From the NCBI RefSeq assembly GCF_010093595.1, contig NW_022985440.1, forward strand, positions 275,215 through 339,214: DNA of 64,000 bases, given 5' to 3'. Made by a program: the position numbers and the translations under genes. The notes beneath the pieces are model-generated. The model saw only the letters and a list, made by a program, of their open reading frames with translations, was not told the origin of the DNA and ran no database searches. Each line of letters opens with the position of its first letter. Position 1 is the first letter of the stretch. Positions 32,031-45,808 of the stretch are shown piece after piece. The stretch comes from Mytilinidion resinicola (lineage: Eukaryota > Ascomycota > Dothideomycetes > Mytilinidiales > Mytilinidiaceae).

Positions 32031-35000
32031 TCACCAGAAGCTGCACCATCCAATGTAATGCTGGCAGAGATTCTCAAGGTTCGTCGCCTCCCGGATCAGT
32101 CGATCGACTTGCATATTGACGTTCAGTTCCTCACTGGGCTTGAAGTCCTTGCCGGTCAACTTCTCTTTGACTCTGCTGAGCACCTGGAGGGCACGCGCGT
32201 TCTGCACTTCCTTGGCCTCCGCATCGTTAGCAGGTGCGACGCTAGACCGATGTCGTGGTCGTGCGAGGGATGAGTTGATGTCGCGCGAGTTCAAGTCGCG
32301 TTCGCGCGGGTTCATATCACGCTCTGCTTCGCCAATGATCGACTGGCGGCGGGCTGATGGGAACGAGGGCTCGGGAGGCGATTCTCGGTTGCCGAGGCGC
32401 CAGGTGAGAAGGGGGTCATGGATGAACTGTTCAAGCGTTAGTTTGAAGGTCACTTTAGAGAATGTGCTTCGTGCGATACTATGCCACCTGCTGGTTTCGT
32501 GGAAACCAAAGCCGCGTCTCCAGACTCGATAACTTCAAACGGAACCAAAGGAATATGAAAGCTTACCGCTTCTAAGACGGCCATAACCGACTCTTTGTTG
32601 CTCCGCAATACACGCATTACATGCTCGCAAGTCGTCCTGTAGCTTCCTTCGATATTGCTAACCTCCATGGCGTAGGTCAGCATGCGAGTCAACCGAAATG
32701 GAACGCGTTCGGGATATTTCTCGCGGTGCATGGCAACTTCGAAGCAGTCACCAAAATCGATATGGATGATCTTTCCAGTAATCTTGTCGAGCATAAGATT
32801 GGAGGGATGCCTGTCACCAAGGCCCAGAATGTAGCCGACCATCGACATAACTGCTAGAGACCGGGTGTAGTTCGTTCGTCGGTCGAGCCAAGATTCCGAG
32901 CTCTTGCTCTTCAACCAAAGCACGCGGTAAAGGTCCTGGCCAGTGGTGTTGTCCAGTGCGTATCCGAAGACTTCAACTTTCTGCATAAGCGTGAGGCAGT
33001 CGTAGTCAGGCGCCATCTGAAGCATGATCCGGTGCTCAATGTTGAGAAGGATCTTCCGGCTCTCACGGTACTCTCGAATGAGAACGTGTAAAGTGTCGCT
33101 GTTGGGAACGAATCCCAGAAGACCTGACTGCGTGGACAACGGAATGGCTGAGTATCGCTGGATGTTGAGATGTCTCTTCCGACTTTCGGCATCATGAGTG
33201 AGGAGAGTATTGACCAATCCGAACAGTTGCATGACTCGCTCATCTTGCCGGATATCTTCATGACCCTTGAGAATGTGCATATGTGTCTTGCCATCACTAC
33301 CCTTCATCTCCAGTTTCCTAGGCCGCTGCTTGGACTGGATGACCGTCGAAACTGGATCGAAGGAAATGATTCGGATGACTGGCTTGCCGACTTGATAGGT
33401 TCCAGGAACTGCCAGATCCAAGTCTCGGGCGTCTTTGAGCGCTGGTGAGACATATTGGAGCTCCAAAGTCATTAGCGATGGGAGTTGACGGGCGATCTTT
33501 CGGAACACTTGGTAATACAGATCCCAAGCTTGATTGAGATCGCCAACCTCACCAGATGTCCGGAAAGTGTTGCACCAATCCCTAGCCTCTTGAAGCTCTC
33601 GGCCGAATGACTGAATGAACGAAATCTCTCGCAAGGTCTCAGCCCCCTTGTCGAGCATCGCATGTAATGGTTGAAGGGTATTAAACATGCCCTCGATGTT
33701 GTGATCACCGAAGTAAAGCCTAGACGCTTCCTCGAGGCCTTCGTGCCATTGTTCGTGCCACAGGACCGCAATTCGAATGAGCTCATGACTGACCAAATCG
33801 GCTTGCTCAACCAATATCGGCGAGTGCTGGCGCATGGCGTTCATAAGTTGTGCAGCAGACCTTGAACGACCTGACACATCTGATTTCATAGACACGGTGA
33901 GAGGGAACACCAGTGCTTGAGGGTGGGCTTTGCCAACTTCGATCAGTAACGAATGAATCGAGTTTCTGATGGTAGCGTGTGGCTGGTTGATGCGGGCCAA
34001 AAGCTGGGGAATAACTTCCAACCAGGTGTCGATAGATACGGTCTTGATGCCCTCAGAGATAGCATGGCTGACTTGCTCGTTGCTGCCATAGTCGAACCAA
34101 AGAGTGAGTAGACGCAAGGTGTCTTGGAGTGAGCTGGTGGTAGACAGAGCAATCGACCTGAAGAACCCTTGGATTGCGGGAACAACATGATCGTGGATCA
34201 AGTTGGGTGGAACTGCCGTATTCTCGCGACTTGATTGCGAAGAGATTGAGTTGACGACCTCAAAGTTGCCAAGCGCCCAAGCGTGCCATGCCTTATACCA
34301 ATCGTGGTTGTACCGGGTTGCGGCAGAATAAGCCGACAGAATATCGTGGACGTGTTCATGATCCCATTCGCCGCCATGCATGTGCGTCTGCCATTCTCCC
34401 TGCTTCAAGTAGCACTTGGCGAGAAGTTTGTGGCATTCAGCCAATTCCGCGGGAAATATCGAGCCACCGGATCCGGCTAGCATACTTGATCCGTTCATAC
34501 CATGAGCTCCGTTAATGCCATTAGTGGCCGCAAAGGGATTTAGCCCATTAGCAAGATGGCCATTGGGCATTCCATTGATCCCATTGGGCGACACCATCGG
34601 GTTGACCGCCACCCGCTGAGCACGCACTTGTAGCTCGTCCCCAACTCTTGAAGTGAACTCCTTCAGAACGTCGAGGGCTTCTTGCTGATGGTCTGGAGTC
34701 GACCACATGAACTTGAAGACTGCGTATGATACATGATACGGGATCTCGTTCGCATGTTCATGCGCATATGTGAAAACGTCGTAGCCTTCGCAGTCGAGGA
34801 GCTTCTGGAGCGCTTTCTCTGCAAGACCCTGACGTTCGTTCTTGCGACAGAGATTGGTATACTTGATCCACATCTCCGTGCTCTCCTTTGGCTGAATGAC
34901 AAGCTGTCGAACTTTCATCATGCGTTGCCAAACCTCTGGATTTGGCTGGAGACCCTTTAGACGTTTCATCCAGGTGTTGCGCATGCTGGCCCGCTTCTCC

Positions 35001-38000
35001 AGATTCGTATCATTCTGCTTGTATGTGATGATTTCCTCGAGCTCAGCAAGCATTTGAACCCGAATCATTGGTAGATACGCCCTCATATAAGATTCTCCCA
35101 AGAGAGAGCTGAGCTCGGTGTCCAATCCCTTTCTGGCTTTCGAGATCTCTTCTTGGGCAGCGTCGAACCGGTTATTGTGAATATTGAGAATTGAAGCAAA
35201 AAAGGCTCGGTCTGGTGAGTGTTCCTTCATTACGCCAAGATATTTGTCCATGTCAGAGAACTTGCCCTGGCCCCATGCTGCAGTCGCCGCCAACGGAGCG
35301 ATGGTCTTCTTGACGTCCGGCGTGGCCGCCTCCCATTTCTTGTTGGAAAGCTCGGATAGTAGATCCCATTCTCCGAGTGCATGTAAGCATCGCATTTTGC
35401 CCATGGTGATCTCAAACGACTCTCCGTCAACCGCCTCTCGGCGTTCATACGAATGCAAGGCTTCGTCCCACTTCTGAAGCTTCTCGAACCAGGTCTCCTT
35501 AAGCTCGACATCGTTATAGTTCTGCGCCTTCCGAAGGATTCCGAATGCAGCATCAGTTTGCTGCAACTGATTATTTATGCTTATCAATGCCTCTACCGCA
35601 CTGGAGTTTTGTTCGGCGTTGAATTCAAGTTCCTTGTAGTGCAAAGCTTTTGCGAAAGCGTGGCACTTAGCAGCATACATACCAAGGATTCGGACATCGA
35701 TAGGCAGAGCTTTGTCATCGTGCTCCATGAATTCTGCGAGGTTGAGGAGAATCTGGAGGATCTCTGGTGGGATGGCGTCTGAAGTCAGTGCAGTCTCAAT
35801 AGATCGCACTAGTTCCTCTTGATATTGGTCGTAGAGTTCGGTCCAACAGGACACGAATGCAGAGTTGAACAAACTCTTGGCAATAGGGTTGTAAATACTC
35901 GCTAGAGGCGTGCACGCTCGAAGTGCCTGCTGAGGCGATTCGCGAAGCAACTCAACACTAAATCGCCTCATCCATTCTACCCAATCTTCTCGGGTACTCT
36001 TCGCAGAAGCCTCCCAGGCAGTCTTGAGATGTTGTTGGTTGACGGCCAATTTCTTTGTCTGAATTTCGGCGGCCATCAGGTCTTCATCGTCATCTCCGTA
36101 ACGCTCAGCTGGACTGAGATCTTGCGGCAAGGGCTCTCCTTTCTGGAGCTTGGAAACGATAAGAGCGTAATTGGAGTGAGGAATCTTGTGAGTGACTAGA
36201 ATCTTGTTGATTGTTGGCACAAAATGAGCGTAATCCGGACCCAGCTGGAAGATAAGTGCACACAGAGTCTCTAGCGCCGTCTGTTTGAGTGACGTATCGT
36301 TCCCTGCCAGAACTCTGGAGATGGGTAGAATAATGATGGATCCGAACTCGGAGATGTTCACTTGTCTAGACAACCGACCCAAAGTTTCGATGGCCTGTCG
36401 TCGCAGTTCTTGTGGCTGGCCGGGTTTGTCGAACATCTTGATGATGACTGGTATGATAAGGTGCATGTATTCTTCCGCGCTGTACCCGAATATCAAAAAA
36501 GCGTGCAGAACCTTTTCCGACGGCAGACGCTTGTTCGAGTTGTCCTGGTCCAGAACGCCCAGCATGAGAGGAAGAACGTCTGCAAGATATATCTTGAACT
36601 CGCCCTCGAGAGAACGGGCTATAGCCTCAATGAGGGAAAGGATGGTGGCCTGAAGCATAGGCGAGGCAGTCCAAAAGTCTTGGACGGTCTTCAGGATGGC
36701 GGGAAGGTATGGTCGGATATGCTGTCGGACAATTCGAACTAACTGACTCAGTTGATTGAAGTAACCCTCTACACGGCCTGGTGGTGCTCCTCGAATCACC
36801 ATCAGAAATCCGGGCACAACCTGGCTGAGGAACGGCACACATTTGAGGCCCATCGTAGCGTAGATGTTCATGACCGCATCGACCACTGCGGAGTGATACT
36901 GAGACAATGAAGTGTCTTTCAATAGTCCGATCAACGTACTGATCACGATAGTAGGATAATATTCCTCGTTAGAGGGTGTCGTTCCGGTCATGATGAGCGA
37001 AACATCGGTGATGGCTTGGGATTCTGCCACAAGAGCGTTCTCCGGGGACTGCTCCATGATTTTCTGATGCTCGTCGGGATCGAGTGCACCGAGTGTGCCC
37101 ATCAACTTGACAGTTTCACGCCTCAATTCTCCCTCTGGCTCCGTCCGCACAATGTTGACCAATATGTTGAGTAGCTCGGGGTAGTCGTAATAGGGCTCAA
37201 TCACGTATCCGGCGTTAGTCGCCAGTTGCCCAAGAGCTCTCAGCGCAGCAAACCGCCTGGAGTCAGAGCCAAGGTCTTGCAGGTTATCCAATATTATCCG
37301 CATCAAAGACGGGATGTATTGCCGCATGTCTTCTCCACCAACGGTCGCGATATCACCGATGGCCCTCAAACATGTTGACGCAACCTCTGGATTCGAGTCT
37401 TGGGCTTTAGGCATCAGGGTTGTGACCATTGGATCAACGTATGGCCTAATAAGGTCGTTCGATGCTTCAACGAGATGGCTGATCAATCGAGCGCTCTCCT
37501 CCTTGTTGCGAGCACTATTTGCGTATCGAATTTCTGTCAGTAGTTGTAGAAGTACTTTTCGTAGCGACGGGAAAACGTATGCAGGATTCACTGATGTGAG
37601 TCGTCCAATGATGGTCATCGCGGCTTCTCGAATTGCGAAGACTTCGTCGTGGATAGCGAGGAACAGAGTGCGGACGTTTTCGGCCTTCCCAAGGTGGCGA
37701 TCGAAGCGACTATCCAGTGCCATCAATACCTCCCATCGAATATCAGGGTCCACGTCAGCGACACCGACGGTCAAGAGCTTTTCGATGATATCGCCCACGA
37801 CCTTGATGGCATGATGACTTGTTTGGTGCACGATAGGATCGTTGACGAACAGTTGACAGCAAGTCAAAGCTGCGCGTTTGCGAATTTCGGGGTTGTCGGC
37901 CTCAACATAGCGGATTGCAACGTCTCGGACGAATTCATTGAGAACATGGCCGGCAAAATCAAAGCTTCCGAGAGTATGCAAGGCGAGGGCAATCTCAGCC

Positions 38001-39563
38001 TCCTTCTGTACAACAATCTGCGGGTCCTTGTGATCTCGAGTCCAGATCTGTGGAGGTGATGACGCATGGAATGGATTTCCGAGAGGTAAGAAACCGCGTC
38101 CGCAGAGAACCTGGCTGATTAGGTCTAGCAATCGTTCTTGAATGATGGGCCGACAAGGAGGAACGTAGTGCGCCATGTCGACAAGAGCTTGTGTAAGAGA
38201 GTCGCTTAAGCCGCATGAGAAGATTGGGTCAAGGAGAGGTTCGACATTCTTGCTTAATGCTTGACCAACAGCGGCCGAGATCATGCTAAGACACTCAAAG
38301 ATGGGGGCCTCGTTGATGTTTTTGCTTCGACTTCAGAATGTGTTAGCATAGCTTCCTTGAAGATATATATGTTGGACTTACGACTTCGCGACCAATCCTT
38401 CGCGGATGTACATGAGAATACCATCTAGGTATGGCGCAATCGAGCTACCCATGGCACTAGCAATCTGTCCGACAGCAATGAAGGCAATGCTCCGATCTCT
38501 GTCCTTTTTGATCAGGCCTTGTAGATGAAGCATACATTGATGCAGGTATTGCGAGGCAAATTCCTGGGGTGCGTAGCTGGCTAGGATCGGTATTATAGTG
38601 ACAACCTCCCTCCGAATAAGAGGTTCCCGATGGTCCTTATATCTTAACACCATATCGCAAGCGTCTTTGTATCGCGGGCCAGTCATGAACATAGCTCCCT
38701 TTTCGAGCAACTCCTTCATCGTCAGGAGCGAGCCGTGGATTGAGTCGTTGGTATTCATTGAGAAGCCAACCAGGATTTCCTTATAGACTCGTCCGAAGAA
38801 GTCTTGTCGCATACTTGAGTCTCGTGGCGATATGATCTCGAAACACGCGCTGATAGCCTCGGCGGCTGACTCCCGGATGAGCACCTTGGGGTCGCGCAGG
38901 GCTGCCCAGATGACATCGAATATTTGGGGGACCCATTTGTACATGAGGGTCGGAGAGTTCTTGGCCAGTTCTCGGAGAATCAGCACTGCGGCAAATCGAC
39001 GGTTCTCTTGTCGCTCCATCTGTAGCCATTCCAGAGCACCATTGACCTCTGCTTCAACCAGTTCCGCGGTGAGCGTCCCGCCGGGCTTTGCCAGTCGTCC
39101 AAGAGCTCGCGCAGCTGGCACCATGGCCGTAGTGTCCAGGCCCCGAAGGACGGAGCGGAGGTAGCTCGCGAAGCGTGTGGTCTTCTGGCCTGCATCGTCG
39201 CCTTTGAAATCGATGAGGGCGCTGAGGGCGTGGATTCCGCCGATGCGGTCGTTCGTGGTCTCGCCTTGGACGACAAGGGCGGAGATGCGCTGGTTGACTT
39301 CATTGTAGTATGCTACAAACTGGCCAGGAGGGTATTCTGCAATCCGAATTAGTGCATGAGGGCGTCGTGGGGAGGTCGACTCGCGCACCCCGATGAGCTG
39401 CTTCGAGAGTTTGACGTAGCGTGTGGGCTGCCTTGATGCGGGCTTCGTCGTTTCTGCGTTCATATAAGTCTCTATAGCACTTGAGGGGGTAGGGTAAGCA
39501 CTTCGACCGCAGCTGAGCAAAGATGCGGTCCAGGACCGCATTCGTAGGTTGCGTGGTCGCCAT
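32031..39563 (-). CDS. TOR: TOR serine/threonine kinase (PIKK)
   Basis: Four exons (39563-39389, 39336-38382, 38324-32567, 32426-32031) give about 2,427 aa, the normal size. Every junction is in frame: [24 protein letters not shown] and [15 protein letters not shown]. Order of parts: HEAT repeats over the N-terminal half, FAT domain, FRB domain at about 1,895-1,995 with EEASRLYFG (the Ser contacted by FKBP12-rapamycin is present), then the kinase domain with [12 protein letters not shown] (catalytic Asp about 2214) and HIDFGDCFE (Asp about 2233), and a FATC end reading [18 protein letters not shown] is the catalytic subunit of TORC1/TORC2 at vacuolar and plasma membranes and couples nutrient supply to growth. 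An Asn/Gly-rich low-complexity insert lies in the FAT region (near 34490-34600). Only one TOR gene is seen here. Confidence 0.97.
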
Positions 39564-40167
39564 GTTTGCTGCTTCACAGGAAGCGCAGAACGGGCTGGGA
39601 GGTAGGAAGGAAGCCAGCCATAGACTGGAGCAGTGTGGTGAGGGTGGTAGAGGGTAGAGGCAGAGGTGAAGTAGGATAGCTGTGCCGTGAAGACAAGCTC
39701 TGGAGGTTGGAGGTTTCGCGGTTCCACGCTTGACCTCACTTTCAGCAACGCAACGCGGGTCACGAGCACGGTCCGCCGCCTCACCGGAGGCCAATCACAG
39801 GGCGCGAATTATTGCATCTCAGCGGGATTTCTATCTGTTTTACATCGGATGCAGAGGTGCATTTCTTCTATTTTAGTCTGTTCCTATTCAAGTCACCGGT
39901 TGTCCACTAGAAAAGGCGAACCTGAATCAAGCCGGGATAGTTTGCATCCTGTCTAGCTACTTTTCATGTATTGAAGCACTTAAGCAACAGCATTGAAATG
40001 TACATCATGGGCCTTTAATGTACGGATATCACAGCCGCGCAAACATCAAAGGAGAGACACATCATATCCAAGGAAACGAACAAGAACAATTTGTTACAGT
40101 GCTACACTACCACACCGCCAGTCCTCCAGGCCGGCACCCGATCAAGACACAATGTCTCACACCCCCA
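39564..40167. other. TOR upstream region and SEC12 3' region
   Basis: The two genes follow each other on the minus strand. The part adjoining 39563 is pyrimidine-rich on the coding strand, as expected of a leader. No additional gene is supported. Confidence 0.45.
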
Positions 40168-42159
40168 TCAACCGTTCAGCACTTCCTGCGCCATCTGCCC
40201 CACAAAGCCACCTATCTGTCCAAAGAAAATGCTCTTCAGCACAGTCTCCCCCTCCTCTACCGTCCACGCGCCCGCGCTCGTCAACTTCTCCTTCCACCAG
40301 CTTCGCTCTTCATGGTTCAGCTCGTCCCAGCGCTTCGCCTCTGTGTGTTGCTGGATGACCGCCTCCGGGCCGTCATGGACCTCAGTAGAGACCATGTAGT
40401 CCGACTCCGGGTCTGCACGGACTATCACCGCTTTCGTCTTCCCTTCCTCCTTGTGTTTGTCGCTGTGATGGAGGTGAAGGAGATCGCGGAGGCGGTGCGA
40501 CGTGCGCGCGATGGGCTCGCGGACGGCCTCGGGTATTGCGGAGTGTGCCGCAGCCCGAGCATCATCAATGGGCACCTCTATAGGATTGAAGCTGTTGACC
40601 ACATTGCGAATACTCTCTGGGACCAGAGCTTGGGTCCAGACACCTTCGGGGTCAACTAGGGGCTGAGCAAGCATGATGCTGATTAGAAGTACAATCAGCG
40701 CTAACAAATAGGACGCGAACTTGTTCGCTCGAGATCCAAGAGCCCCGAGGATAAATCGGGATCGCGGCTTATTTGAGGCGGGCTGCAGTGTCATGGTGTC
40801 GACCACGATGGTGTTCCCTAGAGAAGTAGAAGCGAGGCGGAGATATTGCGGTCCAAGCTGTTTTATCTTCTCGGCATTGGGAGCCGTCCACGGCGAGAAG
40901 AACGGGGAGAAGACCACCTTCGTGATCTGGAAGGGGTGGACATCGCGGACAGTGTTGTAATGACAGAAGCCACTTAAGCTGTTCTTTGCTGTGCCCTTGT
41001 AATCAATAGTGAATATGCTGGTGGAGCAGTCGGCGCCGGCCACACCTATAACTATTTGGTAGGCTCCATTTTCGTCAGCATCCAAAACGCACACGTCCAG
41101 GTCCGTAGCTTGTTTTATGTGCCGGGGAAGAGTTTTGCGGTATGTGATGCTTCCCATCGTGTCTCCATAGAGCCTCAGAATCTGAAGCTCTGCTCCGGTG
41201 CGGTTTGGAGAATTCGATAGGAGTAGAACGTGTGACGGAGAAAGCCATCGTACACAACGAATCTTGTTTCTGCCCTTCTTCTCGAAGACGTCAGGGAAAG
41301 GTACTGAGTATTTGGACCGGGGCGGCTCGAGCTTCTCTCGCGATTTCTTCTTAGAAAAGTCATATGAGATGTCCGCTGTGTACACAGAATAGTCCGTGCA
41401 ATACACCAATTTGAATTCTCCATCCTCGGGTTCCAAGATGTCAAGATCATTCGCTTCCTCTCCGTGATGCGGCGAGATACGCTGTATTATGTCGCCTGGT
41501 GCTTTCGGCGATGACGTTGTGGCATTGAAGACCACGATCTCATTTTCTTGTCCAGCAAGACTTGATGCAATTGCGCCTATTCGTTTGCTTCCATTCGCAC
41601 TTCGCTTTGGGCGAGATAGGCGCAGCAATCGTTGGTAGCCATCCTTCTTTGCAGGTACCGACTCCGGTGACTTGAGCAGACTCGTCTTGCTGAGAAAAGA
41701 TATCTTCGCCTCAGACAATTGAGATGTAACCTTCTCGTTCTTCCTAGCCTGCTTTTTCTTTGGGTATTCCAACTCAAAGGACCGGAAGTGTTCGTTCTTG
41801 TTCGCGTCGCGGTCGGCGGGGGAGGAGTTGAGGCCGGCGTAGAGGACCAAGCCGTCTTTGGTGGCCAAATTGGCCAGACAGGTAACCGAGTCTTCATCAC
41901 GAGAGAGTTCTAGTTCGGCGGAGGGTTCGAGTTTTGGAGCCCGCGAGCTCACATCAAAGGCAGTGATCTTGTTTCCGACTCCACTGCGCCCTGTTCAAAA
42001 GCTGTCAGCTCGAGACATGAAGCTTGAGCGAGTAGAGAAATGTTTACCAGGGCCCCCGCCACCACCTACTACGAGATACCCAGCGTGGTTGTGGGCGAAT
42101 GTTGCCGCGAAGATGGGGTACGAGGTCTTTGCTTCGCTGATAGATATTGGGGGTGACAT
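40168..42159 (-). CDS. SEC12: Sec12-type guanine-nucleotide exchange factor for Sar1
   Basis: Exons 42159-42048 and 41990-40168 (GTAAAC donor, ACAG acceptor) give 644 aa. The N-terminus has the Sec12 beta-propeller start (FAATFAHNHAGYLVVGGGGG then PGRSGVGN), whose Gly-rich K loop binds Sar1. Further blades follow (DLDILEPEDGEFKLVYCTD; IRCVRWLSPSHVLLLSN; YLRLASTSLGNTIVVDTMTL). A single membrane segment, FASYLLALIVLLISIMLAQP, lies at about 460-480. After it comes a lumenal tail of about 160 residues, longer than the yeast minimum and charged. Sec12 sits in the ER membrane and loads Sar1 with GTP to start COPII coat assembly. The upstream region is shared with a divergent kinase gene. Confidence 0.92.
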
Positions 42160-43104
42160 TGGTAGGTTGGCTACTGCTACCGAAGTAGAAACACGGCGGT
42201 GTTGTAGAGAGGATTATATGCGTCCAGGATGCTACGTAACAGGGTCAAAGGGGATATGTAGGGGATATTATAGGTATTTGTTGCGACGTATTGCTTAGGA
42301 TTGCTTTTTACTGGTCGCCATTGACACCACACCTTGTTTTTAGTGAACTAGTCAGGTGCGTTATCGATAAGCACCAAGCTTGTCCCGAGGTCTCATCTCG
42401 TCTTGTTCACCATAGCTTCCCGGACGACATCACAACACCTAGATATATCAGAAAGACAATCGTAGCACCACAGAGACTATGATCCCCTATTTACCCTACA
42501 AGTAAACTTGATGGGCTATGGCCCAAGGCCCTGTTCAAACGCAGATATCAGGATGCTAGGCAACCGTAGAAAGTACCGATCTTACAATAAAACAAGTCAA
42601 ATGTCACTTATCTATCATCGTGGCTTTCCAGACCATCTTTTCTTGCACTAGTCAATGCTCTTTTCAATGACTTGGGCGCTCTAGACAAGATGCGGCAATG
42701 CACGCCATGTCCAATATGTTCAGCATTAGCCTCAGCCTGGCGCTTCGCATTCAACCTTCCGACTGCCAGCACACTCACCTCTTCTCGTTCACATTTCTCA
42801 GGCACGCTTCAGATTCTACAGATATAGCACATGTTTCGTCCTCATAGCTTGCCCAGCCCACAAAAATCAGTGTTCGGAGGCGACGAAGGTAAGCTTTAAG
42901 TCTACATGCTTTCCACCGGGAGTGTACTGGCTGGCCTTATCCAGAGCCGCCTCATTGAAACCTTCAACGCCATTCTCGTTCGAATTCTGATACCTTTACC
43001 CCTAGAAAAGAGAAAGGAGGCCAGCGAGGAATATATTGTTGCGGTGCCGTGGAGACCTTGAACGCCAGCTTCATCGGAAATTGCGATTGGTGTGAGAGAA
43101 CGAT
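42160..43104. promoter_or_regulatory. Divergent upstream region, SEC12 and kinase
   Basis: Head-to-head starts at 42159 (-) and 43105 (+). No supported gene between them. No particular site is claimed. Confidence 0.4.
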
Positions 43105-44238
43105 ATGGCGTCCGACTCTGATGATTGGGAACTAGTTGGAGTGGATGGCAACGAAGTGGTGAACAAGGTTCGCATTCAAGAAGGAGAGCATCATGATATT
43201 CTTGACAAGGAAGTCCTGCCATACAAACCGGTGAAGAACCTGGGCGTTGGAGCAAGCGCATCCGTTGAAATGGTTGAAGATATTATCTCGGGATCCGTAT
43301 ACGCTCGGAAAGTGTTTCGAAACGTCACAACGCGGAATCTCGAGGAGGTGAAGAAAGGTTACCAGAACGAAGTGCAGATCATCCAACGTCTAGCGTCACA
43401 TCGCCACATCATTCGTGTTTTTGCGACCTATACGGCAGGCCGAGAGCTTGGGTTGATCCTACAGCCAGGAGCCGATAGCGGAGACCTGGCCGCCTTTCTT
43501 GCAGAGTGTCGGGATTTGAACCACTCCAAGACTGCTTTAGGGTTTCCAAGATTTTGGACACTTTACTCATTATTTGGCTGTCTGGTGGATGGCCTTTCTT
43601 TCATACACCAGCACACCATTAGGCACAAGGACATAAAACCCCAAAACATTCTCATCCACATGGGCTCGGCTATCTACACTGATTTTGGACTGTCTTATGA
43701 CTCAACTTTGGTCGGAAATAGCACAACGAGCGGCAATCCACAAGGCTTTACTCGAAAATACTGCTCCCCAGAAGCTGCAGATTGGGGCAAGAGAAACTCC
43801 AAATCCGACGTCTTTTCTCTCGGATGCGTGTTCCTGGAAATATTCTTGGTCTTATGCCATCCGATTTCTGATGTCTTCACCAATTGGTACTATCAAGATC
43901 TCGACCACATTTACGACTTCCTCGCTACAGAACAACTATGGAGGGCAAAGTCTGCGTTGCCATTGTTCGCTCTGATAGTTCGCGAAATGCTTGCTCAGAC
44001 GCCAGAAAACCGGCCATCAGCACCCATCCTCGTCTCTTACATTGTATATCGCAGTGTACTGAGTGCCCGTGGCGTAACACTTCATAGAAGACCTCATTCC
44101 CCCGGACACTGCCTTCCAGCAACTGCCATCCTCAGAATAAGAGAGTCAGCCTCTGAATTGGCCGCTAGCATAGACACAAGACTGCACCGGCCGAGTAGTA
44201 GTGGGAACCAATCACCCAGCAATGCAGCTCTCATCTAG
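43105..44238 (+). CDS. Fungal serine/threonine protein kinase
   Basis: A single exon of 377 aa. The kinase domain spans about 45-320. It has a Gly-loop variant GVGASASV, the ATP lysine in YARKVF (Lys69), the catalytic loop RHKDIKPQN (Asp176, with HKD in place of HRD), DFGLS (Asp193), and a YCSPEA segment where APE is usual. SDVFSLGCVFLEI follows, with the invariant helix-F Asp. All catalytic residues are present, so activity is likely. The loose HKD/SPE forms are common in expanded fungal-specific kinases found near NLR-like and effector-like genes. The C-terminal ~50 residues are Ser/Arg-rich and without a domain. Substrate is unknown. The start is set by an acidic MASDSDDWELVG opening typical of this group. 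Confidence 0.85.
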   Translation: MASDSDDWELVGVDGNEVVNKVRIQEGEHHDILDKEVLPYKPVKNLGVGASASVEMVEDIISGSVYARKVFRNVTTRNLEEVKKGYQNEVQIIQRLASHRHIIRVFATYTAGRELGLILQPGADSGDLAAFLAECRDLNHSKTALGFPRFWTLYSLFGCLVDGLSFIHQHTIRHKDIKPQNILIHMGSAIYTDFGLSYDSTLVGNSTTSGNPQGFTRKYCSPEAADWGKRNSKSDVFSLGCVFLEIFLVLCHPISDVFTNWYYQDLDHIYDFLATEQLWRAKSALPLFALIVREMLAQTPENRPSAPILVSYIVYRSVLSARGVTLHRRPHSPGHCLPATAILRIRESASELAASIDTRLHRPSSSGNQSPSNAALI

Positions 44239-45808
44239 CGCGTCTTCTAACTCTCATATCCAAGTGCCTGCCGCTGTCCGAGCTCTTCGCTATAGTTTCA
44301 AAGTTCAAGGTAGAATGCAAGGCCCCGTACTGTAGGCGGTATACTGGCTTTCAACATTTTAAAATTCCATTTCTTGGACAGCGTTCAAGGTGCCTCGAGC
44401 TCGAGTACTCGACATGTTTTTCAAGAAGTTAGGCAGTATGTAAGAGGCATGGCCGCAAGAGTTACGACAACGACAAAGCCTTTGCAACCCCTACTAAATG
44501 CCACTGTTTGAGGCGCTCCAGCATACTCAAAATTTTTGGACTAGTTGTCACTCTCTCGAACTCAGAAACTAGGCAAATTTTCCGGTGCTCATAACCGACC
44601 ACGAAGACGCAAGAGAAAGTTCACCTTGACCAGTAATCATACCTCCCTCTAGGCCCTCGCCTCCCCCGCCCTTCTCTCAATGTCGCGTGCACATAATCCT
44701 TTCCCGAAACCTTGCAAACTTTGACAACCTTTCCCCGAGCTGCTCCGCAGTGTCTGCTTTCTTCTACCACCCAGTATCCCCATCCCACAGTCGCATCCTT
44801 CTTCGCATCAGCCGCCGCGGTATTCCCAGTGTCGTGATACGACTCTGAAGTCAGCGCAGAGGCTTTTTCAAAAAGTGGATCATGTCCGGGCTAGCCTACG
44901 ATGACTTCGACGTTGCGAGAACTCAGATTGGGTCTTTGCGCCGTTTCCTGATAGCACGAGGGGGTTATCGTGGGTAAGGCTAGGCCGCGCTCAAGAGTTG
45001 AGCAAGACCGTCCATAATTGAGCGAGCAGCTTAGGCAGGATACGCATAGTTTAGACAATGGGTACCAGGGGTGAGACTTAGTTGCCGGAATTGAACACGA
45101 TGGATTTGGAAGCATCACCGCGTAGCAAGGGAATTCAAGGGTTTGCAGAAGTTTCATTGGATTTCAGCTATCTTGGTATCGCCTTTTGGACGTAGAAGGG
45201 TGGAGAGTGAAGGGTTCGGAGATGTAGAAGGCTGATTGGGGGACATTTGTACCAATTTGAATTTCGCCGTGCTGCGAGGGATTTGCAAAGGGGCTTTGCT
45301 TTGGCCGATGAGAGAGAATGGGTAGATCATGCTTTTAGGGCTAGGTCCGTAGATGCTGAATTGAAAAGATCGTGAAAAAATGGACAGTCTCTTGGGAAAG
45401 GGAAGGATGGAAGTGGAATCAAAGTATGGGAGTTAATGGTGTACTTTTGAGGACTGAAGAGATGTGTATGGAACTAGACCAGTATAACAGAAAATTCGTG
45501 GATGTTCAGATAGATGATCGAATATCAAACTGTAGGAAATGGGCTATACCTCTCCGTATGCTGTGATACTCTCTTCCGTGTTGCTGGGGAGACATTTGGT
45601 ATCGGGGATGTTGCAGATGATGAGTTAGAATTATGTAGAGTTTTGGGGTATTGGAATTCGGGTGATTGAGGGGGAAATGCTGAAAGGTTGACATGAAGTA
45701 GGTGGTCGAAATGGCTTTGGGTCCAATTTGCTGTGCCACTGACGTTGTTCTTTCAAAGCCGCATCCAAGGACTCTTGTTCGTAGGACACGGGGAGCCGCG
45801 AGAGCATG
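44239..45808. other. Gene-poor stretch
   Basis: No open frame here has domain content or a credible splice structure. Sequence is ordinary in composition. The right part is the 3' side of the minus-strand gene ending at 45809. Confidence 0.45.
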
